64,000 nt of DNA from Siderastrea radians (GCA_964017195.1 OZ024890.1:65832367-65896366); one strand, 5' to 3'. Positions 11,701 through 22,961 are shown, counted from the stretch's first letter. Made by a program: numbers and translations. Notes: a model not told the origin generated them from the sequence alone.

Positions 11701-14700
11701 GTGAGCAAGAAAAGTGGAGCCGGAAGTAGCAGCCATTTTGGAATCCTGAATATGTGAAGAGAGACTGGTAATGAATGAGCCGCTTTGGTCAGCAGCCTTA
11801 TCATTGCGGGCTCAGAGAAATCCGGCGCCACAAATTTCAAATGTTCAACACATGTTTCCTTGGATTTCCTATTCTTTCAAGCTTAAATGATGTCTCAAAG
11901 CAACAAAATTTGGATATCTACTCTTAAGAAGGAGGTACGTTTAAAAGAAAATGATTTGTAATGATAGATTGGCTTCAAAATTAACGATTTTAAGAAGATC
12001 ATGTTCTCTCCTTTCTTCTTGAATTCGAAGCTATATTTAGATGCCGAACTAGCTAGTTACATTTGAGGCAGGTTTATTTAACTAAAGAAGCAGTTATGGC
12101 ATAGTTGTGCAGTTTATAGAGAAGTTAAAATGAAGCATCAAATATAATGTTCTCCAGTGCCTTTCCACTGCAGTGTGTTTCCATCGCTTTAGTTTAAAAA
12201 GGACACAAGATAACTCTGATGTTTTGAGTTTACAATGTCTTGATCTGAAAGCAATAATAGAGATCATTTTCTAGAGAGCTGAAAGAACAGAACTGTTAAC
12301 TGAACACAACAATGACTCAGAACTGATTTTAATCACACAATGTTCTGTTCTGCTCTACTAGGTACAATATTCAATTCATGATCAGCTGCTGTGAGAACAG
12401 ATGTGACACTCATTACCAGAACACTGCAGTGTCAAGTCAAGAGTAGCCTGCTCAATATTAAAGCTAAGTCACTTTTAATAACTACTCAAACTCATAACCA
12501 GGACACAAGGCAATTGTAAATGTATTGTAAGTTGTCTCTAATCCACTCTGATTGAACACAGCAAAATATTTTGTGAAAGAAGAAAAACCAAGAAAATGAC
12601 TTTGTTGTCTGATTCACTTTGTGTATACCGATGAAGCTTTATTTAAAAGAAGTATTCAGAATTAAATAACTGTAATTTTTCCAATGTTGAATTCAATTTT
12701 CTTCCAGTCACTGACTGTGTTGACAATTCTTGAAAATGTATTCACTGATGTGAATTTCAGAGGACAATACATACCTGTAAGTCATTTACATATGTCCAAG
12801 AAATATAGTCTTCAATATGTCATATAAAGACTCTTGTGAACTTTGTGGAGATGTTATTTTAATCACAGCTGCACTGCGTCATTACAAGATGTAGTCTCCA
12901 GGTTATTTTCCACTGCGTCAGTACAAGATGTAGTCTCCAGGCTAGTTTCCAGAGCGCTGAATCTGTGGTGAATTAATGCTCTAAATATATTCACAAGAAA
13001 AGGTTTTAAGGCTTTATAGTACAGGCATTAAGTTTAAAATTTTCAATAAATCAAAACAATGTTGAATTTTGTGGCCTGGGTGACAAACTTGTAAAGAATC
13101 CTTAAAATTTTTCGAATAAATACTTAATCAACTTTAAGTTTGTTTCTTGTTTGATGTGCATAATTAAGATCCTAGTAGTAACTATTCTCTCTAGGGGCTC
13201 CGCACAAAAAAGCCTTAGAACGCTGATTACGTAACCCTAGCATGCTGCGTTCAGTCCGTGGCTATCCATCACGTGTCTCATTAGTATGGGGCTCTTATAT
13301 AAGGCCACTCCCTTGTCGCGATAGCTCATTCAGTCTTTTCGGTGTTTCGAATGCTTCTTTTCGCGTCCCGCCCACCTCCCCGCAGCGATGAACCGGCACT
13401 CCCCCAGGAGCTCCCCGCTCCTGACCGCCTTAGGCTGAGTCTCCCATATCTTATCTAGTCTAAGGCATTGTTTGCGGACAGCCCCGGAGAGAATATATTA
13501 CTATTCTCAGTAATTCCCAGAATTCCTAGGAATTCCTAATTCAATTTGTTTCTCAGATTTTATTTAATCCTCTCAGATTCCTATGAATTCCTAGGAATTC
13601 TTAGGAATGTTATCCAAGCTAATCTCAGACCATGCAAAGCTTGGAATTCCTAGGAATTCCTAGGAATTCCATGTTCCAATTACCGTGAAAATTCACACCT
13701 TCATTCCTAAGAATTCCTAGGAATTCCTAGGAATTCTTAGGAAAAAATTCCTAGGAATTCTTAGGAAATTCCTAGGAATTCCTAGGAATTCTTAGATTCA
13801 TTTCGCAAGGGCTTTGTTCGGCGGAACTGTAAATAAGCACGGCTGGCTCCCCCAGTACTCTGCTAACGTTCTCATCAGTGAGTTCCATTCCGGTACAGAG
13901 ACCTTCCAGTTGCGGTATCTTGTCGGAAACTATACTGTTCAACGGGCAAATTACCAACACAGGATGAACGGCCGCCCTCCCTCTTTGCGATTCCGTAAAA
14001 ATCATGCTTTTCCCAAAGCCACTAAGCAGAACAGCCAGGAGATCTTCACCTTTTTGTAGACTGCTCACGGGTAGCCTTTGCTCAGGCCTCAAAACAACGT
14101 TTCTATGTTTCGATTTTAAAAAATTCTAACGCTCTCTCGATTGCTCCTTCGACATTACTTTGTCTCACTTATCTGCCTCTATCTGCGTAACTCCAAACTG
14201 ACGATGATTGGACGAAGTCAAAATCTGCGACTCCCTCCCCCCCTCACTTTGTCACTCGCCCCAGACCGATTATCGCGCGCATCCAAGATGGCGCCGGCGA
14301 TCGCGATAAAAACACCCTCAAACCACCTGCAAGCATGCTAACTTAAATCCAATCACAATTAAAGCCACGGATGACATGTACGGTAACCTTATCGTGTAGT
14401 ATAAAAATAATATACGTGGTATTTTACCAGGTTTACAGCGCAGTCACGTGACGCATCGCTAGTGACTTGATGGGGCATGGGCTCTGTAATCATAAATTAG
14501 TGTTTAATGTATTCTATAGCTTTGGAACCTCCAGTGGATAAGGACCATTCTTCTTTTTGCAGAACCCCGTACGTCAAGGGAAAGAAAGTCGGGAATCCCG
14601 CTTTGTCTCCCTAATAACTGGGAGTGGGATTCATGGACAGAAAAGTGTAATAAAAAGGGAGACAGGCGTTCTTCCCTTTATGTGATCGAGGAGGCACTTG

Positions 14701-17700
14701 AGCAACTCAGGAGGATAAAAGGTATGTCCGTTTTTCATTTGTAATCTTAGTTTATCTTTTTCAAAAGAGAATACGAGGAATAAAGTTTTCTTTAGCTAAA
14801 CTGTTCTGCTGAGTCTTATTTAATGATCTAATACCTTCCATCTTTCTTTAACATAACGTGTCACGTGTTCTAGGACAGCAGCAGCTTAAACGTTTGACTC
14901 TTAATGAGATCTTGCGCATAATAACAGCAGGAAATTTGTGTGCTCATAGCGTCGAGCGAAATAACATTTTTAAAGTATTATAATAATTTTTTTTTTTTGG
15001 AATGAAGTTCTTTTCAGTGGACATGTTTTCAGTATGGCGGCCATCTTTCCAACCACCTCGCTTTTTTCCATGCCATTAACAACATTCGCTAGCATCACAT
15101 AACAAATTTACTTTTAGATAACCGATGTCGTTTTATGCTCCAATAGGTCCCGTGTGTGTGGTGTCTATTGCTGGTACATACAGGAAGGGGAAGTCATTCG
15201 TATTGAGCGAAGCTTTTAACCAGCCTGGTGTCTTCCCTCTCGGACATGAAATGGTGGCTGAAACAATGGGAATCTGGTTATGGATTGTACCTGAGAAGTA
15301 CAAGGTTTGCCCAAATTTGATAAGAACCTTTATTGGATAGTTATCCCGTATTAATGTTCAGAAACAATGGCTGGGGAGAAACAGGACTGTGAATTTGATA
15401 TCATGTAGTCTGCTTTTGGTTACTTCTTTGTAGCCTTCTTTATATTTTACTGTTGTTGGTGCATGTTTTAGGATTCTAATGGCCGGGAGTTTACAGTGGT
15501 GTTGCTTGATTCTGAGGGAATTAACTCTGCAGCCAGTGAAGGCTTTGATGATCACCAAATCTTCACCTTAACTGTTTTGCTGGCATCCGTGCTGATTTAC
15601 AATTCCCAAGGTGTTCCTACAAGACACGATGTAGAGGGCTTAGAGTATCCTTTTTCTTTCAATCAAAGCCTTTTAGTCAAAAACATCTTTTAGATCTTAT
15701 TTAACTGTCCATTGAAGTGGCATCATGTGGGGTCATCCCAAGGATTTTTTGTTCAATTAAATACTGACTTTAACGTGAAATTTGTTATCCATTTGGAGAG
15801 TGGAATGAAAGGTTTAGACTACATGGTATTTTCACGCAAAATGATTGACAAGTTAACTGCTGGATTAGGATTTTGTTGCATTTTTAACATGTCAGTTCAC
15901 AAAAGCCAACTGGAGAAAATATCGATAGATGCTTCTTAGAGTGGTGACTATAATGACTACTTTTGATGCCAAAAAATTTCTTTAACACTTTACAGCTTTA
16001 TTGTTAAACTTGCTCAAAGAATTCAGATACGATCAAATGCTGGAGCAGTTGGGGTGGGCAACGACATTGAGTTCTTTCACAAGACATTTCCATATTTCAT
16101 CTGGCTACTAAGAGATGTAATACAGTCCATTCCGAGCGACTGTAAAGACATCAAGGATTACTTCTTGAAAAAGGTCAGAATTTGATATCTGATCGATCGT
16201 TTACTAAGTGTGCCTTCATTTGTCTTACGACACCCAATATATATTGATTTTCAGGCAGGCATGGAAATTTACCTTCAGTGGCACTCGCTTGGAGCTTCAG
16301 AGCCACTAGATTTTTTTAAATCTTAAAATGTGGGAGTCAGCAAAAGACATCAGATATTGCAGTCAGTCAATTGTCTCAAATGTGGCGTCGCACATTTTGT
16401 TCTGGAAATGATGTAATATGTTTTCGTTCCTACGTCGCCAATTAAGAATTCTCCAAAAAAAGAAAAAAAAAAAGACATCGCAGTGTCAAAATTCCAAATT
16501 CATTGTTAGCATTGCATGCTGATTTGTCTGCGATTGTAATTAAGTGTGAGCAACACCTAAATAAGGGGGAAGGGCTAAGGCTGTTTAAGTATCAAGGGGT
16601 CAGTTTAACTGCAACACCTTCGAAAGCTGGTAATTTCATTGTCTGTAACGTCTCGGTTATGACGAGACGTTACTACTGCAGAATAATTTAATTTCTCTTC
16701 CGTGACCACGCAAAACCACCTTTTTGGAGGCTCAAAAGCAATCACGTTTCCGTATTTCTAGGAACAACTCAATAAAACTATTAGTTACAACTGACATTAA
16801 CTGGAAATTGAAGCCCATGCTAGCACTAAAGCATGGACTAGACAAACACAGATCCGGCTAGTGTGAATACAATTACTTTGTTCGTTTACTAGGTGTTTAA
16901 AGAACAGGGTTCATCAGCCTCCGGTCATACAGGCAAGCAAGTCGCCGAGAGCATATTACGCCTGTTCCCTGGGTTTGATGCATTCACGTTGCCTCCTCCT
17001 ACAATGGATGTTGAATTGATGAAAAGCCTCAACGAGCACTGGAGTAGGAATGATCCCCGGGCCAATCCTGTATTCTGGAGTTGTTTAGATAAATTCAAGC
17101 TCTTGATACGAAGAGTTCTTGCTCCTAAACACAGCTTCAATGACGGGGAATATGTCACTGGAGAAGGTAGAGTCTACAGTAAAAGCCTATGACTCGGTGT
17201 GATCAATCAATCAGTTAGTCAGTCAGTCAGTCAGTCAGTCAGTCAGTCAGTCAGTCAGTCAGTCAGTCAGTCAGTCAGTCAGTCAGTCAGTCAGTCAATG
17301 AATCAATTAGTCAATGAAGTGATTAGTTCATGAAATTGAGATATGTTTAAACAGGTGTCCAATTAATAAAATACAATAAAAATGCGTGAAATGTCCCTCA
17401 GCCCGTCTAGGCCAGATAGTAAATTTTGCTAAACTGTTTTGCATTTTGAACCATCGGTTCTCCATTTTTTTTAATGACAGACCTACATCAAAACTGCAAA
17501 TATCCAACGAGAAGTCTAATCGACTTAGCTTTCTTGGTAATATTTGCGAGGCAAAAACAAGAAATTATTTGCCGTAGTTTGAAAAACGGGAGCCAGTAGC
17601 TGGTCTGTTGCTAAAAACGAAATGAGCCGGAAATGAAATTTGTACGAACTCAGAGAAATAATTGAGTGGAGTTGAGCACATCTTCGAACGGTATAACGGT

Positions 17701-20700
17701 TATTATTACAAACTGGACTAGGTATATTGGATTTCTAGCATTTTGATTGGCTGAACGGAGCTAGGCTATCAGCTCATATACCTGCTGCGACAAATATGGT
17801 CAATAAACACTCAACAACAAAGTGAGCTGAAAGTTTTTTCCTCGCGAGCAACCCGACGAGAAAAATGGACGAGAAAAATCACTTGGCAGCGAATTTAAAT
17901 TAAGCAGAAATGCCCACATCGTCACCAACAAGTATCACCAACAGCGTCGTCTAACACAAATCAAAATTGTTTGAAGAAACTGTGCAGAAATAGAAATTTA
18001 AGCATTAAGCGTCGTGTTTACAATTAATTTCTTTCATCGATCGTCACGTCGATCATTGAAATTGAACACGGTAGGTTTTATCAGGAAAGCTTTCCACTTC
18101 AAAATATCACTGAAGACAAGACATAAAATAAAACACAGTGAAATGGGGCAGGATAATTTATTAAAAACTATCACACATTCATGGCGAGTCGGTGCGAAAA
18201 TCATGAAGCAGTCTAAACAAGTACTAAAAAAATACAGCGGCAAACTACCAAGAAGGAAGGAAGGGCGAGATTTTTTTCGCCTTTAACACGCCAAATTGAC
18301 ACTGGTTTACCTGCACTCGTTGTAGCTCTGTGTTCCAACAGGTCCAAATGCTCAGATAGAAATCGGATGCCATGTAAACGGAGTTGAATCGCTTTTCCAG
18401 TTGTTTGAATGTTGTTTTTAAGCTTACCATTCCGTCCGCAACCTCTAAACCGAGAACAACTGCATTTTGCACTTTGCATGTTCTTCACTACAGTAATCTT
18501 GCTTCTGAGCTGCATGGAAATTACCTCTTCAAGTTCAAATTTGTTCTGTCTTCAGTTCGATGAAACACGCACATGATGGCTCCGTTGTGCGAACAGATTA
18601 CAAACTTGTTCAGTTTCAACTCCAGCAGCTAATATGGTGAAATTGTACAGCTTCCATCCGCTTTGAACGATGATAACAACAATGTTTCAGGAAAAATCAA
18701 ACATGTACCATATTTCAAAGCCAATAATTAGAAGATTTCTTTCCAAAACTTGTGCTGCTTTGTTCACTTTCGAGCACTGAGTTTTCATTGATTCATTCAG
18801 CTTTGCAATGAAACGCTGCAACACTTCGCAAGGTTTTGGCGCCTTTTTCGTTCAGTCGTGTGAGCGATTCTTGTTCCGTTTAAATTTCTTTTCTCATTTT
18901 TCCCGTTCTTTCTTGTCTTTTTTTTTAATAGTGGTTAAGTTTTTAATAAAACAATTATTCTACTCGGGCTTGCTGGATATCAAATGATTATAACCAACTC
19001 GGCGCTACGCGCCTCGTTGGTTATCTATCATTCGATATCCAGCGCGCCCTCGTAGAATAATTGTTAAGTGTAGAACTTCGGCCTCAGATATTGCTTAATC
19101 CCATTTCCTGTCTCACGATCCCGGCAAATTTTAATTTATTGTAGGTCTCGCCGCTTTGGTTCAGCACTACGTTAAAGCAATAAACACCCCCGGTGCTATT
19201 CCTAATGTTGAAAAGGCTTGGGACACATTCGTGGACCAAAAATGTTGTGAAGCGAAACAGGCCGCTCTAGGGACGTACATCGCTCTTCTTACGTCACAGC
19301 TATCTGGTGAACTGCCATGTGACAACAACAAGATTCGTCTGAGTCACAATGCCGCACTTCAGGCGTGCGAAGAGCAGTTCGTGAAGGATGTTGCAGGAAT
19401 TTCTACAGAAACAGTGGAGAACCATACCCGGGATCTCAAAGTAAGAAAAAAGCAACTGACTACGCTTTTTTTTAACTTTTAAAATTGTTTTTAACAATTG
19501 ACATTTACATGTACTTTGTAGTAATTTTCCCGTTTGTTTGCTTTTTTGGTTGGATGTGATGCTACATGAACTTGTTGTTGTTGTTTTCATTAATGTTAAC
19601 GTTTGATTTGACACAAAAAGCCCTTTTTCGGTATGCTTCACGTCGATAACACGCATTTCACACAAAAAAATAGTAACTAAAGATAAAATATAAAATAAAA
19701 CCATGGGTAGGCACGGACTACGAAAGTGATTTGGGTAGTGTGGTTATAATTTTTGGCCTTTCCATTGAATTAGAATCTAAATGCATTAGGAGGGAATATT
19801 GAATTTTTGAAGGCTGATATTTTTCACCCCAGAAGAGGACTGATCTATTTTTCTTGTGACTAGATATCCGTGGAGGGGAAATTAAACTCTTGGCTTGCTG
19901 ATAATGCAAACTCGACAAGGCAAGTTTGCAGAGATCTTCTTGTCCAGCTTAAAAAGCGTCACTTGGATCCAGTCCTACAGCAACTACAAGGGAAAGCAGG
20001 GGCCAAAGTATCGTTTGATGACATCATTGGTGGCTATGAAAGAATTAAAGACGACTATGAGACGCATGCAACAGGAGCCAAAGATGTCATTACCGCGGTA
20101 TTCTACGAATTTCACCCAGTAAGAATATATTTTACCTCTTTTGTGTATGTCTACTGACTGTATTGAAGAGACATTAAATTCTTTGATCGACATCAAATTT
20201 ACCTTGCGAGGGAGGCCCGAATATGATGGGGGCAATAACGGTTTGCACTTCTTCCTCTCTTCCAGTCCCATAGGATCAACAAGAAAGTCACGGGGGTTTT
20301 TCTATAGTATTCTATAGTTAGTATGTGAGTCCGAGCCACCCAATGTGGTGGTACTTAAATACCTCTTTTGCTGAATTAATCAATTGGATGTGATATGTAA
20401 TGCGGTATCTTGAAACATTGCATTGATACGCTCAATCCTAAGCACTCATGATCACAATTTATGTCTAAACGAAAGAAACGTTTTATAATCGTTTTAGGAA
20501 CTGGTGAAAGAAAAAGAGCAAAACCTGGGACTGCTAAGACAACTAAAAGACTTTGATGAAAATCTCGCTCGAGAGTTGGCTGCTAAGGCTTTGCAAGATC
20601 AAGAAAGGAAGTGGCTGCAGGTAAGAAGCCAGAAAATGTTGGCCGTGAAACTTATTATTTAGTGCACATGTGTGTTTACATAGCACGATGGATCGAAGCT

Positions 20701-22566
20701 TAAAACTTAGTCTTTTAGAAGCTTGAGAGTACGTTTTGTCTTAATCAACCCTGACCGTTATTACGCTAAACCTAACATTGCAATTATGGAATACCCCCTA
20801 CTTGCCTCAAATGAAGCATCCTAAAACATCCTGAACCATTTACACCAGTTGACCTACACCCTCAATCATTTCTATCGCTTTTGACATTTACCAAGGAAAT
20901 AGGAGGAGAAAGCTGGTTTCAAAAGGTCTGAAATGATAGGGAAAAAATTAAAAATATTCAACGCGTTACAATATGAAATTTTCTATTTTGGGGTGAAAGG
21001 CGTCCAAAAGTAGTCATTGGGACCCAACCAAGGCTTTTAAGTTGCAACAACTTCTTCTCTACCTTAAAGTTAAGATTTTGTTTACGGTTTACACAATTTC
21101 TAAACCACTTAGTGTGGGCACTTTAACCAGTAGAATATAATTAAAGTGTACCTGATCCAAAATATGGTTTCCTTAAGTCTAGAAGTAACTAAAAATAATG
21201 AAACTCACCAAATTTTTAACTGAACGCTTATCTTCTTGAAGCCTGTTTTCTTGTTTGTTTGTTTTTTATCAGATAAGTGAATCATTCATTTCAACTAAGA
21301 AAATGTGCGAAAAATGGTGAATGAGAAATTGCAAGTCGGAGACTCTTTTGCTTTGCAGGAACAGCAGTCACGTTTGCAGCAGGAAAATCGAGAACAGAAA
21401 AGAGAGGTAACAGTTACATAATATGATGCATGGTATATATTTGTCAATAGCTTGCATGACTCATTATTTGAGTCGCCAGAACTCAAAATATACTTAGTCA
21501 ACTGCACAGCTGTACGAGAAAAATAGTTCTTTCCCCCAAATTTAACTTAGTATTGTACTTAACAGTTTTTTCATATGCGCTGAGTTCTCCGTATTGAGTT
21601 ATCCTAGAGGTCAGAAAATTTATGACTGCGAGTCTGACTTGAGTTGGAGTTCAGTTTATGAAAAAAAGAATGACAAAAGAGCTAGTGCTCAATTACTACT
21701 TGGTTATTTAGTTTAGATGTAAGGCACAAGTTTAGCGGTTATCTTCCAGACAAGGTTCGAAAACATTGTTTAACAGCGTTCTCGTAGTGTTCAGTCTAAT
21801 TCCCGTCCGTCCGAAATTAAAGGAGAGAAGACTCAAGAGAACATAATTAAATATCTTTTTCAGAAAATAATAAAATACTTGTATAATCAAATTTTTCTGA
21901 TTTTTGTATTCTTAGATGGAAATATTGATAAAAAATCTAGACGAGGAAAAGAAAAGATTCCGTGGGCGGATGCAAGGCGAAATGAGCGCACAACGAGACC
22001 AAATGAAGAATTTGATGGATGCAAACATGAAGCAAGCACAAGAGTATCGGAAAGCTTTCATTAAAGAAAGGGAAGCTTTTCAACGTCTCTTCAAGAAAGT
22101 ACAGGAAATTAACGAAGAAAACATGAAAATGATAAAGCATCTGTCGGAGCTAGTCGCCAAGAAAGATAAAGACAAGGACGAACTTCTTCAGCGGATGAAA
22201 GATGAAGATGAAAAAGGGAAAGAGGCTGTAACACAGAGGATGAATGCCAAACACGATCAAGAGATGGAGGCAATCCGTCGCGACTTGACTGCAAAGCTGG
22301 ATGAAGCCTCAAAAGGTGGCGAAACAAGGTTAATAAGACGAACCAAAGATGCAGAGAATCTGCATGGTAAGATAAAACAAACATCTGAAGCTCAGAAAAC
22401 GGTTGAAGAACCCAGTTTTTTAAACAAGGCGGCCAAGTTTGTAGGACGTGAAGGTGATCCCGTGGCCGGTGCTGTTGTCTCTTTCGTCGCATCTGCTTTG
22501 GCTCCAATTGATGCACCAGTCGCTGCCGGTGTAAGTGCTGCCACTGAGTTTTGTAGCATTATGTAG
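7444..22566 (+). CDS. Gene A: HEPN / TRADD-N-like / guanylate-binding protein fusion with CaaX end
   Basis: Predicted exons: 7444-8734, 9403-9582, 14563-14721, 15147-15304, 15472-15644, 15996-16173, 16893-17166, 19145-19440, 19864-20118, 20498-20620, 21359-21406, 21916-22566. All have AG/GT borders and matching phases, giving 1261 residues. Domains in order: DZIP3-like HEPN (about 40-165), coiled coil (about 199-258), TRADD-N-like (about 325-425), acidic linker (431-490), a short cap with IPLCLPNNWEWD, GBP GTPase (544 to about 750), GBP helical region, long charged coiled coil, and C-terminal CSIM. GTPase motifs: G1 GTYRKGKS at 553-560, switch Thr583 (ETMGIW), G3 DSEG 609-612, G4 LLRD 691-694. 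The family hydrolyses GTP and coats pathogen membranes. HEPN and TRADD-N suggest RNA cleavage or death signalling (inference). Splicing is predicted only; intron-1 read-through would end at 8752 and give a 436-residue HEPN/TRADD protein. Confidence 0.72.
9403..9582 (+). CDS. Gene A exon 2: acidic linker
   Basis: A 180-base exon between a polypyrimidine tract ending CTGCAG and the donor GTATGT. It keeps phase 1 on both sides and encodes 60 residues rich in Glu, Ser, Thr and Gly, without a recognisable fold. It links the TRADD-N-like domain to the GBP part. The open frame also continues through the donor to a stop at about 9594, so an isoform ending here is possible. Confidence 0.65.
9618..9865. 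repeat. Dispersed repeat copy in gene A intron 2
   Basis: This stretch resembles 31788-31935: both contain CGGAAGTCACAACA, GGT(T/A)AGGAGATTT, AGGAAAGA/AAGAAAGAC, GGCATTAATT and ATTATTTTCCATT in the same order and orientation. It is probably a decayed copy of an interspersed element. Confidence 0.55.
10905..11185. repeat. Palindromic AGGAATTCCT satellite, left cluster
   Basis: Clusters of GGAATTCCTAGGAATTCC and variants at about 10918-10960, 11041-11066 and 11157-11190. The unit is its own reverse complement. It sits just inside the left arm of the 4.2-kb transposon and mirrors the larger cluster at 13505-13800. Confidence 0.85.
11640..13190. other. Transposon interior, nothing recognised
   Basis: No open frame above 60 codons with a motif. 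A 30-bp direct repeat is visible near 12875-12950 (CTGCGTCA(T/G)TACAAGATGTAGTCTCCAGG twice). Confidence 0.5.
13195..13500 (+). promoter_or_regulatory. Possible core promoter or solo-LTR remnant
   Basis: GCTCTTATATAAGGCC at about 13289 is a good TATA box, and TCAGTC at about 13330 lies at initiator distance. A GC-richer stretch follows with ATGAACCGGCACTCCCC at about 13388, opening only a short frame. The arrangement fits a promoter inside a mobile element or a solo LTR; an alternative promoter for the GBP half of gene A is conceivable, but the next GBP exon (14563) has no in-frame ATG. Confidence 0.3.
13505..13800. repeat. Palindromic AGGAATTCCT satellite, right cluster
   Basis: Dense tandem copies of CCTAGGAATT, self-complementary, ending just inside the right arm of the 4.2-kb inverted-repeat transposon. 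Such sequence can extrude hairpins. Confidence 0.9.
14563..14721 (+). CDS. Gene A exon 3: conserved cap exon before the GBP GTPase
   Basis: Encodes 53 residues containing IPLCLPNNWEWD, a basic GDRR and LYVIEEALEQLRRIK. The same module precedes the GTPase in gene B (32798-32954) and gene C (53847-53982), so it belongs to this GBP subfamily. In gene A the exon has no in-frame ATG and an in-frame TAG lies upstream (about 14518), so translation must enter from an earlier exon; the phase-1 acceptor fits exon 2. Confidence 0.78.
15147..16173 (+). CDS. Gene A exons 4-6: GBP GTPase core
   Basis: Exons 15147-15304, 15472-15644 and 15996-16173. Exon 4 holds G1 (GTYRKGKS, with the Arg at the place of the catalytic arginine finger of human GBP1) and the switch-I segment ETMGIWLW. 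Exon 5 holds G3 (DSEG) and SVLIYNSQGVPTR. Exon 6 holds FFHKTFPYFIWLLRDV, where LLRD replaces the usual TLRD guanine-specificity motif. The junctions have phases 0 and 2, identical to those in genes B and C. Confidence 0.88.
16893..22566 (+). CDS. Gene A exons 7-12: GBP helical region and CaaX tail
   Basis: Exons 16893-17166, 19145-19440, 19864-20118, 20498-20620, 21359-21406 and 21916-22566. They start at VFKEQG, pass through GLAALVQHYVKAINTPGAIPNV (the start of the helical domain in GBPs) and end in a long charged coiled coil. The last exon (216 codons) is longer than in gene B and adds KDKDKDELLQRMKDEDEKGKE-type heptads plus an alanine/valine-rich segment before CSIM. The coiled coil may drive oligomerisation as in other GBPs. 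Confidence 0.85.
17211..17297. repeat. (GTCA)n microsatellite
   Basis: About 20 nearly perfect GTCA units in gene A intron 7. Confidence 0.98.
18942..19072. mobile_element. Palindromic MITE end
   Basis: A hairpin with arms ACAATTATTCTACTCGGGC...GGATATCAAATGAT and their reverse complement around a short loop with GCGCTACGCGCC. This hairpin is a recurrent transposon end in coral DNA (from memory). The other end may be near 17690, but I could not match it securely. It lies in gene A intron 7. Confidence 0.6.
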
Positions 22567-22955
22567 CAGCTTTGACAAGGGAAGGGGGGAAGGGGGGATT
22601 TTCCAGGAAAAAGAGTTTCTTAGATTTGTCATGTATATTTATTGCTGACATGAGTACAATGCTGCGTGTATATTGCCAGGCCATTCTATTGGAAGTTTGG
22701 ACGAAAGTCCCCGTTTGTCTTGTAACTTTTTAAAATTAACTCTGAAGTTTGTTCATTTGATGATTACATGAATTATTTGGAACATAACCTTTAACGTTTA
22801 TTAAACATCTGAATTATTCTCATTTTTCGGCAATCAGGGAGATGCTGTATTTGTTTTTACCTAAGTAATGAAGACTTTCATTTCATTCATTCAGTGTTAC
22901 TAATGTCGTTTTATTGATCTCTGACACTGGTATTAAAGGATCTGGCTAGTTTTAT

Positions 22956-22961
22956 AATAAA
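22956..22961 (+). terminator. Polyadenylation signal of gene A
   Basis: AATAAA about 390 bases after the gene A stop codon (22564-22566). The sequence between is AT-rich 3' untranslated sequence. Confidence 0.5.

Larger units (their letters stand above)
10190..14345. mobile_element. 4.2-kb long-inverted-repeat transposon in gene A intron 2, with helicase fragments
   Basis: The ends are inverted copies: GGCGGTTTGAGGGTGTTTTATCG, CGATCGCCGGCGCCATCTTGG and GTCTGGGGCG at 10210-10310 recur in reverse complement at 14250-14335. The inverted arms continue inward for about 700 bp each, to GCCCTTGCGAAATG at 13800-13815 and CCCTTGCGAAATGG near 10893. Each arm holds the start of a RecQ-like helicase reading frame with KPEQ, KGED and the Walker A-type GFGKSMIF; in the right arm it is readable on the minus strand at 13772-14092, in the left arm it is broken. 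TTAA is found next to both ends (about 10191, 14342), suggesting TTAA target use. The interior (10.96-13.5 kb) shows no transposase, so the copy looks non-autonomous. Confidence 0.7.

Noticed and set aside
13772..14092. A working RecQ-like helicase gene
   Set aside because: Only the first part around Walker A is present, in mirrored fragments; no DEAD box or later motifs.
22109..22516. Minus-strand frame of 135 codons
   Set aside because: It is a shadow of the gene A last exon, with composition set by the coiled-coil codons on the other strand.
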